In this document: positions 16,038 to 23,778 of the stretch, piece by piece | How positions within the stretch are numbered: the stretch's first letter is position 1 | How the letters are laid out: each line of letters starts with the position of its first letter | Source of the DNA: Halobacteriales archaeon YIM A00010 | GTDB taxonomy: Archaea > Halobacteriota > Halobacteria > Halobacteriales > Haloarculaceae | Assembly: GCA_025041175.1 (NCBI GenBank) | Contig: JAKCFJ010000001.1 | Coordinates: 1,798,001-1,862,000, forward strand | Reading direction: 5' to 3' | Length of the DNA stretch: 64,000 nt | Translations under genes and position numbers: made by a program | Notes under the pieces: generated by a model | Databases searched by the model: none | Seen by the model: only the letters and a program-made list of their open reading frames with translations | What the model was told of the DNA's origin: nothing

Positions 16038-18727
16038 ACGTACTCGCCCAGTCCCATCTGTTGCTGTCCGGTTTTGACCTCGTCCCACGAGATGTCGATG
16101 GCTTCGAGGACGCGCTCGATCGGCCCTTTGAGCGTCTTATCGAGCATCTTGTCCCAGTCGACGGCGAATTCGTCGGGCACCTGATCGGCGTATTCGATGC
16201 AGATGACATCCTGCTCGCGCTTGAATTCGGTGTACGTTCCCTTCTCGTCGCTCGAAACCCGCCCTTTGTCTTCGACCCGCTCGAAAAAGTCGGGATGCAC
16301 CCGGTCGAGATACAGTCGCTTTGGTTTCGAACCGCGGGCGAAGTTCGTCCCGAGCATCGCGTTCGCGTACTTCGCTCCACGAACCTGCGCCGTGTCCGTG
16401 TCGTAGTTTCCGAGACGCTTGCCGATTCCACCGGGAATACCCACCTCCTCGACGGACATCTTCCCGTTTTGGAATTGTTCGATCACGTCGTGCACGTAGT
16501 CGGTCACCGCGTCCTGATATTCCTCGCCGTCACTCGTGACGATCAGATCGATGACCTTCCGCTGGACCTCCTTGGTGATCGGCGCGATGTCCGAGCGCTT
16601 GTACTCGAATCCCGTGATGTCGATGTCGTCAACGTCTTTGCCTTCCTTCCAGACGATGTGTCCGGCGTACCGCTTTTTTCGACCGGCTTGGAAGAATCGA
16701 CGGTACAACTTCTCGAACTCGATCTCAAAGCGATGCTCCTCTGTGTTGAGCATCTCCTGGGCGAACTCGTCGTACGAATCGTTGATCGCGTCCTCTAACT
16801 CGAACGATTGCTCGATGGCTTTGTTCTTCGACAGATCACGACCGAACTCGATCATGACGCTGTCGGTGTCCCCATATATAACTTCTTTATTATGTTTATT
16901 GGCAGCTTCTTCAGTGTGTTTGATCACTTCTCGTCCGGTTGCTGTCACAGCGGCACCCATCTCCATGTCGTAGAGACGGAATCGCTCCCATCCAAGAACG
17001 CCGTACAGCGAGTTCATCAAGACCTTTACAGCCGATTGCTGTCGGTCGTAGGTCTCGTATGCCTCGCTCCCAGGATCGTATTCGTCGCGTCGAGTTTTCT
17101 TCTCGTCGCGTTCAGTGAGCAACTCATTAACCATCTCCCGGATAATGCCGTCAGGCTCCTTCCGGAACAGCGTCCCGTTGGGTGCCTCGTACACATCGCC
17201 GTCGTACTCCGGACTGACTTTGGTTTCGGGACTGGCGTTGATGGTAACCATCGCCATCGGATAGAGGCTCTTCAGGTCGAGCACGCTCACCATCTCCTTG
17301 ACGCCGGTGATCGGCTCGAACACCGCGCCGCCCTCATAGTCTTCTGCGTCGACCGATCCTTTCGACGGGAGGACAAACTCACCGTACACCTTGTGGAGAA
17401 TGTACAGATCCACCGCGTCGCCCGGCGTGGTCGCGTCCTCTAGCTTACAGCCGACGAACGTGGCGACCTCTTCCCAGAACGGGATGATCCCCTGTCTCCG
17501 GTCGAGTTCGACACACAACTCCACGTCTCGCAGGTTGTATTCGAGCAACTGCTCGGGATCGGTCTCCCAGAGATCTCCGATGTCGCCCGGATAGCGTTCC
17601 TTGCCGATCCCGAGTTCCACCTCGCCGACAGCGTCCAACCGGTAGGATTCCAGCTCCGTGAACTGCGTGCGCTTGTATCCGTCCAGCAGATCGAACACCA
17701 CCCGCCCCTTCACGTTCGGCCCCCGCCAGTCGTCGCGCCACACCTCGTTCACCCGCGACAGGCGATCCGGGTCGAGCGAATCCCTTCCACCGAGCTGCTC
17801 CAACCGATCGAGGAGATACGGCATGTCGAAATCATTGAAATTCCATCCAGTCGTAATATCTGGATCAGTCGTCTCGACGTAGTCGAGGAAGGCAGCGAGC
17901 ATTCCCTCCTCGCTGTCGAACCGGCGAACGTCCACGTCAATCCCTGCAGAGATGGGATCGTACCCGGGGAGCTCGTCGGGACCGGGCTCTCCAGCGGGGG
18001 ACTCGTACAGCCAGACGATGTACTGATCGTCATACGAATCGTGGCTAGTGAGACAGATGATCGGTTCTTCGCCATCCTCGGGGAAGCCGTTCCGGTCGTC
18101 GACCTCGATGTCGAAGGTGTTCATCCGGAGGTCGGCGTCCAGTTCGACCGGTTCGACCTCCTGGTGGGGAACGTCGATGTTCCCATCTGACGCCCGACGC
18201 CGGGGAACGCGGACACCGCTGGTGATGTCCTTGTCGATGAGCAGCCGGTTGGGAAAGAGGATGTCCGCCTCGTAATGCTCGAAGTGATCGCGGAGTTGCC
18301 CCACGTCTCGTGGAGTCTGGCCGAACACCTTCGTCAGCCGCTCACCACGGATGCTTTCGTAGCCGTCCTCGTGCCCAGTAAGCCGGTCGTACTGGGTTTC
18401 GGGCGGACTGTCGAGCGACTCCGTCGGGGTGTAAAAGTACGGCCGAAATTCACGAACACGGACGTGTTCGGTCTCGTTGTCGGCGGTTCGTCCGAACACG
18501 TGCAGGATCGGGTGCTCGTCGGCTCCGGTTCCCTCGATGGTGTAATCGACCTGCGTGACCGCAATCTCGACGGTGCCGTCGGCGTCGGGATACCGGTACG
18601 ACGATGTGTCGATGATGTCCGTTGGGGGGTCGCCCCCGTTGCCGGCCACCGCCACCGCTTCACCCGGCGGCCGTCGGCCCGACTCGTCGCTCTCCGTAAA
18701 ATCCGTGAGTCGCGTGTTCTCGGTCAT
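16034..18727 (-). CDS. polB: Family B DNA polymerase
   Basis: The 897-residue replicative-type polymerase has an N-terminal domain, the 3'-5' exonuclease motifs (NTFDIEVDD; GWNFNDFDMPYL) and the polymerase motifs A (LDLKSLYPMAM), B (KVLMNSLYGVLGW) and C (YGDTDSVMI, Y618-D622). It ends with GQQQMGLGEYV, where GQQQMGLG resembles a PCNA-binding box. The length is that of an intein-free haloarchaeal enzyme; many relatives carry inteins at these motifs. Codons 603-618, just before GDTDS, are strikingly AT-rich (see findings). The start at 18727 (MTENTRLTDFT) is chosen over the in-frame upstream ATG at 18778. A coupled 53-residue gene follows. Confidence 0.96.
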   Translation of the reverse strand: MTENTRLTDFTESDESGRRPPGEAVAVAGNGGDPPTDIIDTSSYRYPDADGTVEIAVTQVDYTIEGTGADEHPILHVFGRTADNETEHVRVREFRPYFYTPTESLDSPPETQYDRLTGHEDGYESIRGERLTKVFGQTPRDVGQLRDHFEHYEADILFPNRLLIDKDITSGVRVPRRRASDGNIDVPHQEVEPVELDADLRMNTFDIEVDDRNGFPEDGEEPIICLTSHDSYDDQYIVWLYESPAGEPGPDELPGYDPISAGIDVDVRRFDSEEGMLAAFLDYVETTDPDITTGWNFNDFDMPYLLDRLEQLGGRDSLDPDRLSRVNEVWRDDWRGPNVKGRVVFDLLDGYKRTQFTELESYRLDAVGEVELGIGKERYPGDIGDLWETDPEQLLEYNLRDVELCVELDRRQGIIPFWEEVATFVGCKLEDATTPGDAVDLYILHKVYGEFVLPSKGSVDAEDYEGGAVFEPITGVKEMVSVLDLKSLYPMAMVTINASPETKVSPEYDGDVYEAPNGTLFRKEPDGIIREMVNELLTERDEKKTRRDEYDPGSEAYETYDRQQSAVKVLMNSLYGVLGWERFRLYDMEMGAAVTATGREVIKHTEEAANKHNKEVIYGDTDSVMIEFGRDLSKNKAIEQSFELEDAINDSYDEFAQEMLNTEEHRFEIEFEKLYRRFFQAGRKKRYAGHIVWKEGKDVDDIDITGFEYKRSDIAPITKEVQRKVIDLIVTSDGEEYQDAVTDYVHDVIEQFQNGKMSVEEVGIPGGIGKRLGNYDTDTAQVRGAKYANAMLGTNFARGSKPKRLYLDRVHPDFFERVEDKGRVSSDEKGTYTEFKREQDVICIEYADQVPDEFAVDWDKMLDKTLKGPIERVLEAIDISWDEVKTGQQQMGLGEYV

Positions 18728-18854
18728 GGGTATCGATGGCCGCCAGCGGGTAAAAACTCCGATGGTCTCGCCGTTCATTGGGATTCCATCGCGCCGGCAA
18801 TCCTTGGATAGCCCAAAAGCCTATGGCGTGAGGTCCACCATCATCAGGTACGGT

Positions 18855-19034
18855 ATGTCAGGCAATGACACCCTGTCGACGACGGACGCACCGTGTGCCG
18901 AGTCATCTGGCTCAGACGCCATCGCAACGACGGAGGCGTACGAGACCGATGAGGGTGTCGTGTTTTACGATGCCAACAACCCACTCGCGTGGCTTCACGC
19001 GCGCGCCACTATCACGCTCAAGGACGCCGTTTGA
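18855..19034 (+). CDS. Small conserved haloarchaeal protein
   Basis: A 59-residue acidic protein from the ATG at 18855 with an unstructured Ser/Thr/Asp-rich start and a compact end, TDEGVVFYDANNPLAWLHA then RATITLKDAV. This tail pattern occurs in a family of small haloarchaeal proteins with no assigned function. It is divergent from polB, with 127 bp between starts that must hold both promoters. It contains no membrane segment or cysteine pair. Confidence 0.65.
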   Translation: MSGNDTLSTTDAPCAESSGSDAIATTEAYETDEGVVFYDANNPLAWLHARATITLKDAV

Positions 19035-19083
19035 CCGGGGATAGCTCCAATCGGTGCTGGTCGCCCAGCACCGAGGGTCTTTT

Positions 19084-19470
19084 GTGAATGTCCGTGGAAC
19101 AGCCGTTGTGTCTCCGCCCGACGATGACGACAGTTCGTGGTCGCCCGAACCCGAGGAGTTCGATCCCACGTCCGTTGAGCCGGATGCGTTCGATCCCACG
19201 TCCGTCGAGCCGGATGCGTTCGATCTGGACGAATCCGGGATCGACATCCCGGAAGCGCCCGACCCGACGGAAAACGACGTTCCTCCCGGGGTGCGCCGGA
19301 CGTTTTGGTTGATCGTTCTGATGGCCAACCTCGGGCTGCTCGCGCTCAGCGTCGGGGTGATGATCGTCGTCTTCCGGGGACAGCTCCGGTTCGGTGGGAG
19401 TCTGGTCGTGCTGGGACTGCTCGCGTTGTTGGTCGGCTACTTCCGGTACCGAAATCACCGGAATCGATAA
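19084..19470 (+). CDS. Small membrane protein with acidic N-terminus
   Basis: The frame encodes about 120-128 residues depending on start (GTG at 19084 or GTG at 19108; no ATG close by fits well). An acidic, proline-rich N-terminal half contains a tandem ten-residue duplication (FDPTSVEPDA twice, 19159-19218). Two transmembrane helices follow (about WLIVLMANLGLLALSVGVM and LVVLGLLALLVGYF), and the protein ends in a basic YRNHRNR tail. The topology suggests both termini on the same side. The function is unknown. Confidence 0.65.
   Translation: MNVRGTAVVSPPDDDDSSWSPEPEEFDPTSVEPDAFDPTSVEPDAFDLDESGIDIPEAPDPTENDVPPGVRRTFWLIVLMANLGLLALSVGVMIVVFRGQLRFGGSLVVLGLLALLVGYFRYRNHRNR
19159..19218 (+). repeat. 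30-bp tandem duplication within a membrane-protein gene
   Basis: Two adjacent 30-bp units (19159-19188 and 19189-19218), each starting TTCGATCCCACGTCC, differ by one synonymous base (GTT/GTC). They encode FDPTSVEPDA twice in the acidic N-terminal region. Confidence 0.8.
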
Positions 19471-19494
19471 CTGCCATCGGCTAGTACCGACGGT

Positions 19495-19917
19495 ATGCGC
19501 ACCGTTCGGGCTGACGATGGGTCCCGGTATCTCCTCCGGAAACGCTCTTCGGACGCTTCGCTCGTGTTCGATCCGGAAACGGGCGAGGAACAGTATCTCG
19601 ACAACGATCGGCTCGAACGACGCGACGAGATTCCACCCCTCCAAGCGGTCGGGGCGACGGTGCCCGACGACAGCAGGGAGGAGATCGGCGTCAGCGACGA
19701 GCGCGCTCTCGGGCTGTTGGTCGTGCTCGATCGCCGCGGTCCGATCGCTGCTGTCGATCTCGTCGGGTTCACGGAGCTGTGTGAGAGCGATCTCAACGGG
19801 CTGCTCACCGGGCTTCGGGCTGGTGGTCTCGTCGAATCCGTCTCCGATCCGGTGGTGGGGTACGAAACGACTCGCGCGGCACAGGCGAAGCTTTCGGGAG
19901 CGCGTTCCGGTGAGTAG
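19495..19917 (+). CDS. Hypothetical protein with a C-terminal winged-helix-like region
   Basis: A 140-residue protein. The first 45 residues look like a small beta domain (TVRADDGSRYLLRKRSSD, then SLVFDPETGEEQYLD). Residues 70-130 have the pattern of a winged helix: ALGLLVVLDRRGPIAAVDLV, then a recognition-type helix ESDLNGLLTGLRAGGLVES and a wing ending in GYETTRAA. It may be a DNA-binding regulator. It lies just upstream of the ribosomal gene rpl44e, but whether it regulates that cluster is not shown. Confidence 0.65.
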   Translation: MRTVRADDGSRYLLRKRSSDASLVFDPETGEEQYLDNDRLERRDEIPPLQAVGATVPDDSREEIGVSDERALGLLVVLDRRGPIAAVDLVGFTELCESDLNGLLTGLRAGGLVESVSDPVVGYETTRAAQAKLSGARSGE

Positions 19918-20004
19918 GCGGTACCAAGAGACGGCTCACCGAGCGTGCGGCGGTTCGAACCAAACGGGTTTTAATGCGGCGTCGATAAGGTAGATTCAGT
20001 AACC

Positions 20005-20289
20005 ATGCAGATGCCACGCCGATTCAGGACGTACTGTCCACACTGTGACACTCACGAGGAACACGAGGTCGAGAAGGTCCGTAGCGGCCGCCCCTCGGGA
20101 ATGACGGAGGTACAGGGCCGCCAGCGCGAGCGCCAGAAATCCGGCATCGGTAACGCCGGGAAGTTCTCGAAAGTGCCGGCAGGGAACAAGCCGACGAAAA
20201 AGACCAACCTGACCTACCGGTGTAGCGAGTGTGGCAACGCCCACCTCCGCGAGGGATGGCGCGCTGGCCGACTGGAGTTTCAGGAGTGA
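20005..20289 (+). CDS. rpl44e: 50S ribosomal protein L44e
   Basis: The 94-residue protein starts [20 protein letters not shown] and has the second zinc pair in [14 protein letters not shown], so four cysteines form the zinc ribbon of archaeal/eukaryotic L44e. It is a large-subunit protein near the E site. It is followed two bases later by rps27e, and then by aIF2-alpha and nop10, the conserved archaeal translation operon. Confidence 0.97.
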   Translation: MQMPRRFRTYCPHCDTHEEHEVEKVRSGRPSGMTEVQGRQRERQKSGIGNAGKFSKVPAGNKPTKKTNLTYRCSECGNAHLREGWRAGRLEFQE

Positions 20290-20291
20290 CC

Positions 20292-20474
20292 ATGGCGGGA
20301 CAGTTCTACCGGGTCACCTGCCCGGACTGTGAAAACGAACAGACCATCTACGGCAAGGCCGCGAGCGAAGTCGCGTGTGCGGTGTGTGGACACGTTCTCG
20401 CCCGTCCGACGGGCGGGAAGGCCGTCTTCGAGGGCGAAGTCACGGAAACGATAGCGCGCCAACCCTCCGCCTGA
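20292..20474 (+). CDS. rps27e: 30S ribosomal protein S27e
   Basis: A 60-residue zinc-ribbon protein starting [19 protein letters not shown] with CPDC and a second pair CAVCG, then [15 protein letters not shown]. It is the standard archaeal S27e. The start lies 2 bp after the rpl44e stop, so the two are cotranslated. Confidence 0.96.
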   Translation: MAGQFYRVTCPDCENEQTIYGKAASEVACAVCGHVLARPTGGKAVFEGEVTETIARQPSA

Positions 20475-20580
20475 TCCGATCAGCGACGATCCGTTTTCGA
20501 TCCGGGACGAACGAGCGATCCGTTCGGGGGTCTCACCGGTATACGGAGCCTTTATTCCCGTCAGCACACAACTGACGAGC

Positions 20581-21387
20581 ATGAAATACACAGGCTGGCC
20601 TGACCCGGGCGATCTCGTCGTCGGCCGGATCGATGAGATCGAGGATTTCGGGGTGTTCGTGGATCTTCTGGAGTACACCGATCGGCGCGGGCTGGTGCAC
20701 ATCAGCGAGGTCGCGAGCGGATGGATCAAGAACATCCGCGATCACGTGGGTACGGGAGAGACGGCCGTCTGCAAGGTGCTCGACGTGGACAAAGGCGCCC
20801 AGCAGATCGATCTCTCGCTCAAAGACGTCAACGACCACCAACGCTCGGAAAAGATCCAGGAGTGGAAAAACGAGCAGAAAGCGGACAAGTGGATGACGCT
20901 TGCGTTCGGTGAGGACGTCTCCGACGAGCAGTACGGGACAGTCGCAAACGAGCTTCTCGGGGCGTTCGGCACGTTGTACGATGGGTTCGAGCAGGCGGCG
21001 ATTCGGGGGAATGAGACGCTTTCCAACACCGATCTGACCGAGCAGGAGATCGAGGCAATCGTCGAAACCGCTCGCGCGAACGTTTCGGTGCCCTACGTCA
21101 CCGTTACGGGGTACATCCACCTCGAGTCGCCCAATCCTGACGGCGTCGACGACGTTCGGGCAGCCCTCGAAACGGCGACCGGCAACGGGGAGATCGGAGA
21201 AGAGACGGATCTCGACGTGACCTACGTCGGTGCGCCCGAATACCGCATCAAGGTTCAGGCACCGTCGTACAAGCTCGCGGAAGACGAACTCACAGAAACC
21301 GTCGAGCGCGCTCGGTCGGTCATCGAGGAGCGCGGAGGGACCGCACAGTTCCACCGCGAGCGACAAACCGAGACCGAAGGGAGCTAA
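20581..21387 (+). CDS. Translation initiation factor aIF2 subunit alpha
   Basis: A 268-residue aIF2-alpha. The N-terminal S1/OB domain spans residues 1-85 ([20 protein letters not shown], ending [13 protein letters not shown]). A helical domain lies at 90-170, and the C-terminal alpha-beta domain that contacts aIF2-gamma has [17 protein letters not shown]. With the beta and gamma subunits (not in the window) it delivers initiator Met-tRNA to the small subunit. It sits between rps27e and nop10, as is usual in archaea. There is a 106-bp gap upstream with room for its own promoter. Confidence 0.95.
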   Translation: MKYTGWPDPGDLVVGRIDEIEDFGVFVDLLEYTDRRGLVHISEVASGWIKNIRDHVGTGETAVCKVLDVDKGAQQIDLSLKDVNDHQRSEKIQEWKNEQKADKWMTLAFGEDVSDEQYGTVANELLGAFGTLYDGFEQAAIRGNETLSNTDLTEQEIEAIVETARANVSVPYVTVTGYIHLESPNPDGVDDVRAALETATGNGEIGEETDLDVTYVGAPEYRIKVQAPSYKLAEDELTETVERARSVIEERGGTAQFHRERQTETEGS

Positions 21388-21391
21388 GCCG

Positions 21392-21574
21392 GTGCACTCG
21401 GACATCCGCGTGTGTGCGTCGTGGCCCGAGCACCACGACCGACCGGTGTACACGCTCACCACGAGCTGTCCGGAGTGTGGCGGTGAGGCCGTCAACAGCG
21501 CGCCAGCGCCGTACGATCCCACCGACCGATACGGCGAGTACCGACGTGCACTTAAGCGGCGAGAACAGGAGTAG
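21392..21574 (+). CDS. nop10: H/ACA RNP protein Nop10
   Basis: The 60-residue protein begins at a GTG at 21392 (VHSDIRVCASWPEHHDRPVY) and contains TSCPECGGEAVNSAPAPYDP and GEYRRALKRR, the Nop10 signature. It helps hold Cbf5 and guide RNA in the pseudouridylation complex. Archaeal Nop10 usually has a CxxC half ribbon; here the C-x2-C pair in SCPECG is present. It starts 4 bp after the aIF2-alpha stop and is followed 5 bp later by the PAC2 gene. Confidence 0.92.
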   Translation: MHSDIRVCASWPEHHDRPVYTLTTSCPECGGEAVNSAPAPYDPTDRYGEYRRALKRREQE

Positions 21575-21579
21575 GCTGC

Positions 21580-22374
21580 ATGGACGAGTTCGACATCGAG
21601 ACGGTCGCCGAACCTGCTATCCACGCTCCGATTCTCATCGAAGGGCTTCCCGGCGTCGGCCACGTCGGCAAACTCGCTGCCGAGCACCTCCTCGAAGAGT
21701 TCGAAACGACGCTCATCTCCCGGCTGTACTCCGATCACTTCCCACCGCAGGTGACCATCGACGACGGAACGACGCAACTGGCTTGTCTCGAATTCCACAA
21801 AGTGGATCTCTCTGCGCCGGCCACTTCTTCTACAGAGTCTGCTCAAGAGACCGACACTTCCCCGCACGATCTGGTCGTGTTGACCGGCGACCACCAGGCA
21901 CAGGACCCGTCCGGCCACTACCAGCTGACCGACACGATCCTCGACGTAGTGGAAGGGTACGGCGTCGAGCGCGCGTTCACGCTGGGTGGCGTTCCGACCG
22001 GTGAGCTGATCGAGGAGTACAGCGTCATCGGTGCCGCCTCGTCGCCGGAGCACGTCGAGGAGCTATCGGACGTGATCGAGTTCCGCGACAACGAGCCGGC
22101 CGGTGGGATCGTCGGTGTGAGCGGGCTGCTCCTCGGCCTGGGCGGGCGACGTGGATTGGACGCAGCCTGTCTCATGGGCGAGACGAGCGGCTACCTCGTG
22201 GATCCCAAAAGCGCCCGTGCCGTCCTCGAAGCCCTCGAGGAGATCCTTGGCTTCGAAGTCGGATACGACTCCCTCGAGGACCGCGCAGAGGAGATGGAAG
22301 AGGTCGTCACGAAGATCCGCGAAATGGAACAAGGCACAGCACCGACCGAGGACGACCTCCGGTACATCGGATAG
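21580..22374 (+). CDS. PAC2-family proteasome assembly chaperone
   Basis: A 264-residue protein of the archaeal PbaA/PAC2 family. It begins with APILIEGLPGVGHVGKLAAEH and continues LVVLTGDHQAQDPSGHYQLTD and FTLGGVPTGELIEE, then GIVGVSGLLLGLGGRRG. The C-terminal HbYX-like motif (DDLRYIG) fits docking to proteasome alpha rings. Family members assist proteasome assembly or act as ATP-independent caps. It follows nop10 closely, part of the conserved aIF2alpha-nop10-PAC2 cluster. Confidence 0.88.
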   Translation: MDEFDIETVAEPAIHAPILIEGLPGVGHVGKLAAEHLLEEFETTLISRLYSDHFPPQVTIDDGTTQLACLEFHKVDLSAPATSSTESAQETDTSPHDLVVLTGDHQAQDPSGHYQLTDTILDVVEGYGVERAFTLGGVPTGELIEEYSVIGAASSPEHVEELSDVIEFRDNEPAGGIVGVSGLLLGLGGRRGLDAACLMGETSGYLVDPKSARAVLEALEEILGFEVGYDSLEDRAEEMEEVVTKIREMEQGTAPTEDDLRYIG

Positions 22375-22416
22375 CGACCCCAACAGTGCTTAGTCGGGGG
22401 AAGGGATAGCCCACGC

Positions 22417-23580
22417 ATGGAGACGACGCCGACGTTCGCGGGGTTGTGCTGTCCCGAGACCGACGAGCGGTTCGACGCGACGGCCAGCCACCATCCCGAG
22501 GGTGAGCCGCTCGATCCGACGTACGACTACGACGCGATCGATCTTTCTCGAGACGAGATCGAAGCCCGACCGTTCGGTCCGAACAAGTACGAGGAACTCC
22601 TCCCGTTCCCGTCCGACGCGCGGGTGTCGCTGGGCGAGGGCGGGACGCCGCTCATCGAGTGCCCCACGCTGGCCGAGGAGCTCGGCGTCGGTCGCGTGGT
22701 GATCAAAGACGAGGGAGCCAACCCCACGGGAACGATCGCGGATCGAGGGGTTGCGCTCGCCGTTTCGGCGGCCCGCCAGCACGGTGTGAACGACGTGGCC
22801 ATCGCAACGCCGGGGGGTGCCGGCCAGTCGGTGGCTGCCTACGCCGCCCGGGCCGGGATCACGAGCCACGCCTTCGTCCCTTCGCGCGCGTCGTTTCTTA
22901 CGAAAGCCATGATAAACGTTCACGGCGGCGATATGAACGTCGTCGGCGGTCGTCTGGACGACGCGAAAGCGGCGTTTCGCGCGGGTGAGGAGGACTGGTA
23001 CTCGCTGCAGGCGTTCGAGACGCCCTACCGCCACGAGGGCGCGAAGCCGGTGTTGTACGAACTCGTCGAACAGCTGGACTGGCAGGTGCCCGACGCGGTG
23101 TTCTATCCGTTCGTGGGTGGGGGACCGCTCGTCGGCATGGCAAAGGCCGCCCGGGAGCTTCGCGATCTCGGTGTGACCGATTCGCTCGTGCCGTTGTACG
23201 CCGCCCAGTCGGAGGCGTGTGCGCCGATCGTAAAAGCGTTCGAGGCGAATACGGACACACAGCCGTGGGCGGTGCCCGACACCGTCTGTGGCGCGCTCGA
23301 ACGACCCGATCCCAACGGGGGCGCGCTCGTGCTCGACGCGCTGGATGAATCCGGTGGCGGCGCGGTCGCAAGCAGCGACGACACCATCCTCGAAAGCGCG
23401 GTCACCGTCGCAAGCCACGAGGGAATCGGGGTGAGCGTTGCGACAGGAGCCGCCGCGAGCGCAGCGTGGGAACTCCGCGAACGGTTCGGCGCGGACGATA
23501 CGATCGTCCTCGTGAACGCCGCACGCGGGGAGACGGACGCGGATCTGCTCCGGAGCCACCTGATGGGACAAGGGATTTGA
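22417..23580 (+). CDS. Threonine-synthase-like protein lacking the PLP lysine
   Basis: The 387-residue protein aligns by eye to the threonine synthase fold: GEGGTPLIECPTLAEELG, VVIKDEGANPTG, QSVAAYAARAG, PYRHEGAKPVLYEL and the C-terminal VATGAAASAAWEL. The lysine that forms the Schiff base in the family (NPTGSFKDRG) is absent: residues 102-111 read NPTGTIADRG. The PLP-phosphate loop, usually SSGNAG, is TPGGAG. It is therefore probably not a conventional threonine synthase; it may be a pseudoenzyme or bind a different ligand. The start and length are normal and no frameshift is seen. Confidence 0.75.
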   Translation: METTPTFAGLCCPETDERFDATASHHPEGEPLDPTYDYDAIDLSRDEIEARPFGPNKYEELLPFPSDARVSLGEGGTPLIECPTLAEELGVGRVVIKDEGANPTGTIADRGVALAVSAARQHGVNDVAIATPGGAGQSVAAYAARAGITSHAFVPSRASFLTKAMINVHGGDMNVVGGRLDDAKAAFRAGEEDWYSLQAFETPYRHEGAKPVLYELVEQLDWQVPDAVFYPFVGGGPLVGMAKAARELRDLGVTDSLVPLYAAQSEACAPIVKAFEANTDTQPWAVPDTVCGALERPDPNGGALVLDALDESGGGAVASSDDTILESAVTVASHEGIGVSVATGAAASAAWELRERFGADDTIVLVNAARGETDADLLRSHLMGQGI

Positions 23581-23678
23581 GCCGAGGACTCGGCGCTCAC
23601 CGGGTCCGATCACTGCTGCGATCGGTCGGCAGTCGTTTCCGGAGCCACGCCGGGAATCGCTCCGCGACGGTGCCGTTC

Positions 23679-23778
23679 ATACTGTCGGACAGAGCCACGG
23701 AGCGAGTGTGACGGAATATCCAGCTGCTGTCCGGCGGTTCACCGCATCTGATATTCAATCATCTCTGTCCGACAGTAT
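23679..23778. mobile_element. MITE copy 1 (100 bp, 16-bp perfect terminal inverted repeats)
   Basis: ATACTGTCGGACAGAG at 23679-23694 is the exact inverse of CTCTGTCCGACAGTAT at 23763-23778. The 100-bp element has no gene of its own. Its reverse complement matches the 97-bp element at 47926-48022 along most of its length (shared GAATATCAGATGC, GAACCGCC, CAGCAGCTGG and TATTCCGTC). Its right end contains the stop codon and last eight codons of livM. It is non-autonomous; a transposase with matching ends must reside elsewhere in the genome. Confidence 0.82.

Noticed and set aside
16034-18727. Intein in PolB
   Set aside because: Motifs A, B and C are uninterrupted and the length is that of an intein-free enzyme; only an indirect trace of a lost intein is proposed.
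19940-20000. tRNA gene upstream of rpl44e (CGGTTCGAACC)
   Set aside because: The T-loop-like string is not flanked by stems that make an acceptor or anticodon arm; no tRNA cloverleaf could be built here or elsewhere in the window.
20533-22053. Minus-strand open frame of about 500 codons
   Set aside because: It lies antisense to aIF2-alpha, nop10 and PAC2, which are unmistakable; the frame is a GC-driven shadow.
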